A DNA stretch of 5,548 nt from MWEH01 sp964392385 (GTDB lineage Bacteria > Bacillota > Clostridia > Christensenellales > DTU072). Shown one piece after another: positions 1-5,126 of the stretch. The stretch is taken from NCBI GenBank assembly GCA_964392385.1, contig CAYMPR010000058.1, positions 1 through 5,548 of the forward strand. Reading direction: 5' to 3'. Below the pieces are notes generated by a model. The model searched no databases and was not told the DNA's origin. It saw nothing but the letters and a program-made list of their open reading frames with translations. Each line of letters starts with the position of its first letter. Within the stretch, counting starts at the first letter, position 1. The position numbers and the translations under genes were made by a program.

Positions 1-1304
1 TTGCCAATAATAGTTTTTAAATCTTCAGAGGACATACGAGCGGATGGGGCATAATTCCCAGAGGTCAAATCGGCTAGCATATCGGGGGTAGAAATAGAGC
101 TGTTTAAATAGTAAAGCATCGCAACGTGGCCACTTGCAGTTATCCAGCCTAATGTATTTAATCCACCAGTTGGGTAATATGATGCCCAATCAATATCTAG
201 ATCGGTTATTGTCATTAGCTGTAACATTACTGAAACATCATCGGGGGTAAGACCAAGTTTTAATGTGCTTCCATGATAAGTGTAATAATCCATTACTATT
301 CCGTGATTTGCAAACACTTTTAGACAATCTAGTATTGTGTCTTTCATTCCATTTTCTGGTAGTGGCTTTTTCGACCAGCTAATAGTAATGTCATTAATTG
401 TCATTGGAATAATTTTATCTCCGAAAACAAGTTTCATGGAAAAATATGTGTCCATTAAAGTATATCTATCGGGTAGTTGCTTTTCTGGGAGTTGATTTAC
501 TTCGGGGTCTGCAAGTTCTGTAAGTAAAAACACCCCGGCAGCAGTTACTTCCCCACCCATTGAGTGAGATTGAATTCTAATTTCTTTATCTCCCATAGTG
601 TCAGGAAGTAGTCTCATTGCTCTTATGTATTCAGCTGCAAAGTTTTCAGCAATTGAATACTCTGTAGCATCGGTGTGGCCAATGCCCTCGGCATCTACAA
701 ATCTTGTGCCAGTAGCGCCATCAGTTGCCCATATTCTTTCTTCATTACCCATAGGTGTTTCGCCAATGGCGTTTCCAAGACCACCGGAAAAACGCTCCCA
801 GTGGAAAAAGCCTACATTATAACCCTTTCTAAGCCAAAGATATAACATACTTACTTCGGCATCTGCAGAAAGTTCCGTAAGATTTAGTTCATTTCTAGCA
901 TCCAAAAAATCGGGAAGTAGATATGTGTTACGAATATGATATCCACCTGCTTCCATACCGTGAATAAAGATGATAGTTGGCTTATTGGGATCAACAAAAC
1001 TTGCCCCAAGAGCAGAATCGGCAGGAGCTTCAACGACTTTTTCAGTAAATGTATTAAAAGTGTGCCAAAACAAGCCCTGTTCTCTAAGGTCAGGGTATTT
1101 AACATCATCAATAAAAGCTACTTCAGCATAATCAACATATTCTTTACTATCTAGGTAAAGATGGTCAGAATTAATTTCAAAAAGTCCATCAGCAGGGTTG
1201 TCTTCAAGCACTGCAACATCTAGTGCAACAAAGCCAGTTAGCGCTACCAAGATAACTGCCGCAAGAATTCCTACTGTTTTTTCTAAAAGGCGTAATGGTC
1301 CCAT
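1..1304 (-). CDS. Membrane-anchored alpha/beta hydrolase, lipase-like (C-terminus beyond window)
   Basis: The reading frame is open from an ATG at 1304-1302 to the left edge, giving 434 residues with no stop. The start is set by AAGGAG six bases upstream. Residues about 10-31 form one hydrophobic helix after a short basic N-terminus, so the protein is probably an uncleaved signal anchor with its catalytic domain outside. Alpha/beta hydrolase marks are a beta strand ending in HG (H115-G116, oxyanion region) and a nucleophile elbow SHSMGG with the likely catalytic serine S248. The usual first Gly of GxSxG is Ser (S246). D285 (TLMDTY) follows the next strand, and H393 lies in GHVAMLYYLNS, which resembles the His region of pancreatic-type lipases; assigning these two to the triad is inference. 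The likely role is hydrolysis of a lipid or ester at the cell surface; the substrate is unknown. It is divergent from the second hydrolase. The fold call is firm, the lipase call moderate. Confidence 0.8.
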   Translation of the reverse strand, partial: MGPLRLLEKTVGILAAVILVALTGFVALDVAVLEDNPADGLFEINSDHLYLDSKEYVDYAEVAFIDDVKYPDLREQGLFWHTFNTFTEKVVEAPADSALGASFVDPNKPTIIFIHGMEAGGYHIRNTYLLPDFLDARNELNLTELSADAEVSMLYLWLRKGYNVGFFHWERFSGGLGNAIGETPMGNEERIWATDGATGTRFVDAEGIGHTDATEYSIAENFAAEYIRAMRLLPDTMGDKEIRIQSHSMGGEVTAAGVFLLTELADPEVNQLPEKQLPDRYTLMDTYFSMKLVFGDKIIPMTINDITISWSKKPLPENGMKDTILDCLKVFANHGIVMDYYTYHGSTLKLGLTPDDVSVMLQLMTITDLDIDWASYYPTGGLNTLGWITASGHVAMLYYLNSSISTPDMLADLTSGNYAPSARMSSEDLKTIIG

Positions 1305-1345
1305 TTAAGTCTCCTTAAACTAAATAATATATTCTGCGGTTAATC

Positions 1346-1372
1346 TGTAGATACTATAAAAGAATATCTACA
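1346..1372. promoter_or_regulatory. Perfect 8-bp inverted repeat, operator-like
   Basis: TGTAGATA (1346-1353) and TATCTACA (1365-1372) are exact inverted copies separated by 11 bp. The element lies just downstream of the candidate minus-strand -10, across the expected transcription start and early leader. That is a typical place for a dimeric repressor to block transcription. An mRNA hairpin with an 11-base loop is the alternative reading. The binding protein is not identifiable here. Confidence 0.4.
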
Positions 1373-1373
1373 T

Positions 1374-1401
1374 AATATACAATATTCATAGATAAAATCA
1401 A
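1374..1401 (-). promoter_or_regulatory. Candidate promoter of the membrane-anchored hydrolase
   Basis: Read on the minus strand, TTGATT (1401-1396) is followed after 16 bases by TATATT (1379-1374). These match the sigma-A consensus at 4/6 and 5/6. The transcript would start near 1367 and carry a leader of about 60 bases before the ATG at 1304. Chance matches are easy in DNA this AT-rich, so confidence is moderate. Confidence 0.4.
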
Positions 1402-1584
1402 GTATGAATCATAAATACACTAAATGCAATGATAAAATATATTAATAAGCATTAGATAAAGAGCCATTATATATGCCAATCCTACACAATATAAACCGCA
1501 AGAGTGAGACATTAAGATTAAAACCATATCGCATTTGTTCCAAAGTAAACATTATGATGGGTGGCTAGTAAAAAAATAGACAAA

Positions 1585-1613
1585 TTGACTATATACTATG
1601 CTAGTGATAGAAT
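1585..1613 (+). promoter_or_regulatory. Strong extended -10 promoter of the second hydrolase
   Basis: TTGACT (1585-1590) and TAGAAT (1608-1613) each match the sigma-A consensus at 5/6, with an ideal 17-bp spacer. A TG dinucleotide at 1605-1606, one base before the -10, makes it an extended -10 promoter. Transcription should begin near 1620, leaving a short leader that includes the GAGG ribosome binding site at 1629-1632. Confidence 0.7.
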
Positions 1614-1637
1614 TATATAACAATTAACGAGGTATAA

Positions 1638-2567
1638 ATGGCAAATCCGAAACTACTTTTATCCCGACTAAAAGCTAAAGAAGTTGATTCATACATTAAC
1701 TCCTTGAGATTTCCAGGTGTAAAAATAAAAAAAAATATAACCTACTGCGATGAAGGAATGAAGCTTGATCTGTTTTTGCCCAAAGAAAAGCAGGGCAAAA
1801 TTCCAGTCTTTGTCAACTTCCATGGCGGTTTTTTTCTATATGGAAATAAAAACAGAAGACACGGATATTGTAGTTATCTTTGCGACAGAGGATTTGCTGT
1901 TGTAAACGTTGGTTACGGTCTTGCTCCCCAATATGCATTCCCAGAACAGGCAAGACAAGGTTCACTTGCTTTAAAATGGATTGAAGAAAAGGCCGATAAA
2001 TATGGCTTTGATTTAACAAAGGTTGCAGTAGGTGGAGATGGGATAGGTGCATATCTAGCTTGTCAAGTAATAGCTGCAAATAGCAATCCCGAATATAGAG
2101 AAAAAATTGACACTGTCGGAGTAAATTTTTCCATAAGATCTGCAGTATTTTTTCGAGGAATATTTGATATGCATTTAGTAATTAGCGTGTCCTCCTATTC
2201 TAGAAAGACACAAGACTTAGTCTTAAGACAAATTATGGGAAGCTCTGATCCTGACATGAAAAACAGTACCCGTTTTGAGCTCATTTCCCCTATTAGATAT
2301 ATAGATGATAAATTCCCAGACACATTCTTTGCCTATGATAAACAAGAGATAACGCGAGCAGAACAGGGAGCAAGACTAAAGAACATACTTAATCGATATG
2401 GCATCCCAAACTGGGAGTTTAGGAGCATATATAATAGATTTGTAAGAGCTGGGCAAGATGAGGCAAGCCACCCAAATGAAGTGATGCAATGTATGGAAGT
2501 ATCAGCAGATTTTCTAGAAAAAACGTTTTTTGGCACTATAGAAACAGACGAGCTCTACGAAATTTAA
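1638..2567 (+). CDS. HSL-type alpha/beta hydrolase homologue lacking the nucleophile serine (probable pseudoenzyme)
   Basis: A 309-residue protein of about normal length for the Abhydrolase_3 (hormone-sensitive lipase-like) family. The start has GAGG five bases upstream. No signal peptide or membrane helix is seen, so it is probably cytoplasmic. Family marks are the oxyanion segment FHGGFFLYG (H62-G63-G64), GYGLAPQYAFPEQ at 92-104 (normally YRLAPE...FP), a Trp at 114, and the strand-elbow VAVGGDGIGAYLA at 129-141. In active members the elbow reads GDSAG; here the serine position is G135, codon GGG at 2040-2042, which is two base changes from a serine codon. By position the acid may be E237 (usually Asp), and no clear catalytic His precedes the C-terminal helix: R268 or N266 stands near where it is expected. 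Ester hydrolysis is therefore doubtful. A binding, regulatory or scaffolding role is possible but unproven. It is divergent from the membrane-anchored hydrolase. The family call is firm; loss of activity is inference. Confidence 0.85.
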   Translation: MANPKLLLSRLKAKEVDSYINSLRFPGVKIKKNITYCDEGMKLDLFLPKEKQGKIPVFVNFHGGFFLYGNKNRRHGYCSYLCDRGFAVVNVGYGLAPQYAFPEQARQGSLALKWIEEKADKYGFDLTKVAVGGDGIGAYLACQVIAANSNPEYREKIDTVGVNFSIRSAVFFRGIFDMHLVISVSSYSRKTQDLVLRQIMGSSDPDMKNSTRFELISPIRYIDDKFPDTFFAYDKQEITRAEQGARLKNILNRYGIPNWEFRSIYNRFVRAGQDEASHPNEVMQCMEVSADFLEKTFFGTIETDELYEI

Positions 2568-2688
2568 CGAACTAAAATCACACTAAATTGAAATCAAAAA
2601 CACTATGGTAATACCTAAATTTTTACGTGCAATATAGATAATATTTTTAGATGCGGGTTACTCTTTAATGAGGGTTAAGACTGCTCAG
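2568..2688. other. Non-coding stretch before the repeat array
   Basis: Nothing clear is seen here. No convincing intrinsic terminator follows the hydrolase stop. The only local symmetry, GGTAATACC near 2605-2613, leaves no room for a loop. Together with the repeat array and the promoter that follow, it makes up the 335-bp gap between the two genes. Confidence 0.5.
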
Positions 2689-2862
2689 TTGGTTAAAATA
2701 TGCAAACTCAAAAACGAAATAAGCAAAATAAAAGTGCGATTTGGCTAAAATAAGCAAAATAAAAACAAAATAAGCAAAATAATAGTGCGATTTGGTTAAA
2801 ATATGCAAACTAAAAACAAAATAAGCAAAATAAAAATGATATTTGTTGTATTTATGCAAAGA
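2689..2862. repeat. 51-52 bp tandem repeat array with seven phased GCAAA boxes
   Basis: Three units run 2689-2740 (52 bp), 2741-2791 (51 bp) and 2792-2842 (51 bp), each starting TTGGYTAAAATA. A degenerate partial fourth unit continues to about 2862. Every full unit holds two copies of the 13-mer AAATAWGCAAAMT: boxes begin at 2696, 2717, 2748, 2768, 2799 and 2819, and a weaker seventh begins at 2850. Distances between the G residues are 21, 31, 20, 31, 20 and 31 bp. These are near two and three turns of B-DNA, so all boxes face roughly the same side of the helix. The array stops directly before the regulator gene and overlaps its likely promoter. It is read as a multi-site operator, probably for the downstream protein (inference). 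The A-tracts may also bend the DNA. Confidence 0.85.
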
Positions 2863-2874
2863 ATAATGTAAAAT
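2846..2874 (+). promoter_or_regulatory. Candidate promoter of the AlbA_2/HATPase regulator
   Basis: TTGTAT (2846-2851, 3/6) and TAAAAT (2869-2874, 5/6) are 17 bp apart and sit just before the GGAGG of the regulator gene. The seventh GCAAA box (2850-2862) falls mostly within the spacer. A protein bound there would compete with RNA polymerase. The weak -35 suggests either low activity or dependence on upstream binding. Confidence 0.4.
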
Positions 2875-2902
2875 TATAACAATAAGTAGTGGAGGAATAA
2901 AT

Positions 2903-4372
2903 ATGTTAGAAAAAGAATTAATTCAATTAGTGAGCTCTATAAAACAAGGAAAAAGCGAAAGTCAAACTATTGAGCTTAAGTCTGCATATAAGGGAGCGCC
3001 TAAAGTAATTAATACACTATCTAGTTTTTCTAATCAGAATAGTGGCGGAGTTATAATATTTGGAATAGATGAAAACTCTAATTATGAGACAGTTGGTGTT
3101 TATGATGCGCAAGATCTTCAGCATCAAATATCTGAGCAGTGCAAACAAATGCAGCCTTCCGTTAGAGCCTTGTTTACTGTTACTGACTTTGAAAGAAAAG
3201 TAATTGTTTCTGCTGAAATCCCTGCAGTAGAGATTTCCGAAAGACCTGTATATTATAAGGGTGTTGGAAGGCTCAAAGGGTCATATATTAGAGTTGGAGA
3301 CGCTGACGAACTGATGTCTGAATACGAAGTATATACTTATGATTCATACAAAAAGAGAATACGAGATGATATTAGAATAGCTGAGGAAGCTGATACTAAG
3401 CAGTTTGATGATATGCTAATAGAAAACTATTTGATGGCTGTAAAATTGAACAAAAAAAATGTAGAAAATATGACTGATAACAATATATTAAACTTGATGG
3501 GCATTACGAAAAATGAAAAGCCCACGCTTACGGGAGTTATGTGTTTTTCAAAATATCCTCAAGCTACATTTCCTCAATTATGTATTACAGCGGTAAGAGT
3601 GCCAGGGACAGAGATGGGAGACACATTAGAGGATGGTAATAGGTTTATTGACAACCAAAGAATTGAGGGAACAATACCCCAAATGCTAGAAGAGGCAGTA
3701 AGATTTGTCTACAGAAATATGAAAAACAGTGTAGCCGTTTTACAAGGAGTACGAAAAGATATACCGGAATACCCAATTACCGCCATAAGAGAAGTAATAT
3801 TAAATGCTCTTATGCATAGAGACTATAGTGTGCACACGGAAGGCTCTCCAATTAGAATCGAAATGTATAGCGATAGAATAGAAATTAGTAATTGCGGTGG
3901 TTTATATGGGGCTATGTCTATTGAGGAGATAGGAAAAGCACATTCCGACATACGAAATCAGACATTAGTGACAACGCTTGAAATATTGAAAAAAGCGGAA
4001 AATAGATATTCAGGGATCCCTACAATAAGAAAAGAAATGGAGGATTTAAAATTACCACCACCAATTTTCGAAAACAAAAGAGGTGTGTTTAAGGTAATAT
4101 TAAAGAACTCAAAAGGCAAAGAAGATGAGCTAAAAGATCCCGATATAATAAAACAGGAAATATTTAAATTTTTAGAACATCCTAAAACTAGAACAGAAAT
4201 AGCAGAAAAATTTAATATGACACAGTATTATTTAATGCAAACATATATTAAGCCACTAATCGATAATAAGTTAGTCGGTGAAACACTTCCAGATAAGGCA
4301 AAAAGCAAATTTAATAAATATTTCATAATTAAATCAAAAATAGCAGCAAATCGAGAGAATCATCTATTTTAA
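2903..4372 (+). CDS. AlbA_2 (Schlafen-type) + HATPase_c_4 + winged-helix transcription regulator
   Basis: A 489-residue protein with GGAGG (2891-2895) seven bases before the ATG. Three parts are visible. Residues about 17-143 are an AlbA_2 putative DNA/RNA-binding domain: ESQTIELK, then SFSNQNSGGVIIFGIDE, then GSYIRVGD at 126-133. Residues about 285-400 form a GHKL-type ATPase (HATPase_c_4), with N-box IREVILNALMHRDYS (E297, N301, H305-R306-D307) and G-box-like NCGGLYG at 330-336. Residues about 414-476 form a winged helix-turn-helix (KTRTEIAEKFNMTQYYLMQTYIK). This layout is that of COG2865 proteins, often labelled 'RecG-like helicase' or 'ATP-binding protein', although no helicase motif is present. 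The likely role is ATP-responsive DNA binding and transcription control; the target is unknown. The phased repeats directly upstream suggest autoregulation (inference). It appears to be transcribed alone. Confidence 0.88.
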   Translation: MLEKELIQLVSSIKQGKSESQTIELKSAYKGAPKVINTLSSFSNQNSGGVIIFGIDENSNYETVGVYDAQDLQHQISEQCKQMQPSVRALFTVTDFERKVIVSAEIPAVEISERPVYYKGVGRLKGSYIRVGDADELMSEYEVYTYDSYKKRIRDDIRIAEEADTKQFDDMLIENYLMAVKLNKKNVENMTDNNILNLMGITKNEKPTLTGVMCFSKYPQATFPQLCITAVRVPGTEMGDTLEDGNRFIDNQRIEGTIPQMLEEAVRFVYRNMKNSVAVLQGVRKDIPEYPITAIREVILNALMHRDYSVHTEGSPIRIEMYSDRIEISNCGGLYGAMSIEEIGKAHSDIRNQTLVTTLEILKKAENRYSGIPTIRKEMEDLKLPPPIFENKRGVFKVILKNSKGKEDELKDPDIIKQEIFKFLEHPKTRTEIAEKFNMTQYYLMQTYIKPLIDNKLVGETLPDKAKSKFNKYFIIKSKIAANRENHLF

Positions 4373-4395
4373 AAAGCGGATAAACAGTCCCTTTT
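4372..4395 (+). terminator. Weak hairpin at the end of the regulator gene
   Basis: AAAAG (4372-4376) and GGA (4378-4380) pair with TCC (4388-4390) and CTTTT (4391-4395), giving eight base pairs with one bulged C and a seven-base loop. The stem is only half GC and the trailing T run is four bases and part of the stem. It is at best a weak intrinsic terminator. It overlaps the last base of the stop codon. Confidence 0.3.
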
Positions 4396-4456
4396 GCTCG
4401 GAAATTCGCTCCCAGGTGCGATTGCTTAATTAGTCCTTATCTAGTCATTATAATTA

Positions 4457-4478
4457 CGCATGTGCGCATCTAATAGAT
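4457..4478. promoter_or_regulatory. Two adjacent short dyads upstream of smpB
   Basis: CGCATGTGCG (4457-4466) is a four-base inverted repeat around two bases. ATCTAATAGAT (4468-4478) is a five-base inverted repeat around one base and overlaps the candidate -35 of smpB. They could be operator half-sites, but such short symmetry also arises by chance. Confidence 0.2.
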
Positions 4479-4502
4479 ATTATGCACTCTTCGTGATATA
4501 AT
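4474..4502 (+). promoter_or_regulatory. Extended -10 promoter of smpB
   Basis: TATAAT (4497-4502) is a perfect -10, with TG at 4494-4495 forming the extended element. TAGATA (4474-4479, 4/6) is the -35 at an ideal 17-bp spacing. The start point is near 4509, leaving a leader of about 30 bases. It indicates that smpB is not dependent on read-through from the regulator gene. Confidence 0.6.
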
Positions 4503-4538
4503 GAAAAAACTAAAAATGGGGATATTTTGCAGGAAACA

Positions 4539-5000
4539 ATGATAAAAATTATTGCAACAAATAAAAAAGCTTACCACGATTATTTTATCGAGGATACATA
4601 TGAAGCAGGAATTGAGCTGCAAGGAAGCGAGGTTAAAAGCATTAGACTCGGGCAAATTAACCTTAAGGATAGTTATGCAACAATATCAAACGATCTAGAA
4701 ATTATGCTACTAAATACTCACATATCTCCTTACGAAAAAGGTAGCCATTATAATCCAGAGCCGAGAAGAACTAGAAGACTTTTAATGCACAAAGATGAGA
4801 TTAGAAAGTTAAGACAAAAAGTAATTGAAAAAGGATATACGCTAATTCCGATAAAAGTATATTTTAAGACAGGCCTATGTAAAATAGAAATAGGGCTTGC
4901 AAAAGGAAAACAAGGCCCCGACAAAAAGCGTGACCTAATGGAGAAAGACCAAGAAAGAGAATTGCAAAGATACTTAAAAGAAGATTGCAAAAAGAGATAA
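4539..5000 (+). CDS. smpB: SsrA-binding protein SmpB (trans-translation)
   Basis: SmpB binds tmRNA and brings it with EF-Tu to ribosomes stalled without a stop codon, so that the nascent chain is tagged and released. The 153-residue protein is full length for the family. Visible family segments are NKKAYHDYFIEDTYEAG at 8-24, LQGSEVKSIR at 27-36, NLKDSY at 41-46, ISPYEKGSHYN at 62-72, RTRRLLMHK at 77-85, and the basic C-terminal tail beginning GLAKGKQGPDKKRDL at 119-133, which folds in the mRNA channel. Start choice is uncertain. The ATG at 4539 has AGGA only four bases upstream. An in-frame TTG at 4527 would add four residues (157 in all) with a poor GGGGA site before it. I prefer the ATG because the short N-terminus MIKIIATNKKAY looks like a complete SmpB start. 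The tmRNA gene is not in this window. Confidence 0.95.
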   Translation: MIKIIATNKKAYHDYFIEDTYEAGIELQGSEVKSIRLGQINLKDSYATISNDLEIMLLNTHISPYEKGSHYNPEPRRTRRLLMHKDEIRKLRQKVIEKGYTLIPIKVYFKTGLCKIEIGLAKGKQGPDKKRDLMEKDQERELQRYLKEDCKKR

Positions 5001-5126
5001 TAAATTCTAACAGATAGAAAATACGAACTAAAAATAAGAGATATTTGCAAATAAACCAACTTGGCAGAGATAAAGAAATAATCAAGAACTTAAAAATAAA
5101 CAATAGATAAGTTTGTGGAGGACAGT
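5001..5126 (+). other. Spacer between smpB and the sulfhydrylase gene
   Basis: This 126-bp AT-rich spacer has no visible terminator hairpin. A weak possible promoter is TTGCAA (5045-5050) with GATAAA (5069-5074) at 18 bp, so the downstream gene may have its own start or be read through from smpB. It lacks the GGGG-rich 5' end and tag-coding region expected of a tmRNA gene. No Met riboswitch (SAM or T-box type) was recognised, although it would be possible before a gene of this class. Confidence 0.4.

Larger units (their letters stand above)
1305..1637. other. Divergent intergenic region between two hydrolase genes
   Basis: This 333-bp AT-rich spacer separates two genes that point away from each other. 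It carries a minus-strand promoter with an inverted repeat on the left and a strong plus-strand promoter on the right, each entered separately. The middle, about 1403-1580, shows no convincing gene. A 31-codon frame on plus (1473-1568) and a short frame on minus over the same DNA both lack a good ribosome binding site. No terminator, tRNA or riboswitch fold was recognised. Confidence 0.6.

Noticed and set aside
598..822. Plus-strand 74-codon frame inside the anchored hydrolase gene
   Set aside because: It lies opposite a well-supported coding region and has no recognisable domain.
1473..1568. 31-codon plus-strand frame, and a roughly 36-codon minus-strand frame over the same DNA, in the divergent intergenic region
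   Set aside because: Neither has a usable ribosome binding site or a recognisable product. Frames of this length are expected by chance.
2665..2859. Minus-strand 64-codon frame across the tandem repeats, with a repeating motif like KSHFYFAYFVF
   Set aside because: The periodic peptide follows from 51 bp being a multiple of three. The first unit is 52 bp, no ribosome binding site precedes it, and the composition mirrors the AT-rich repeat. A DNA-level function explains the array better.
2689..2862. CRISPR array
   Set aside because: The units are contiguous with no unique spacers, and the repeats are degenerate and AT-rich. It is a tandem repeat or operator array.
2689..2862. Plasmid-type replication origin iterons
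   Set aside because: Regular iterons next to a DNA-binding protein resemble a Rep system, but the protein is an AlbA_2/HATPase type rather than a replication initiator, and the flanks are chromosomal (smpB, metY-like).
5001..5126. tmRNA (ssrA) downstream of smpB
   Set aside because: The spacer is only 126 bp and has no tRNA-like ends or tag reading frame.
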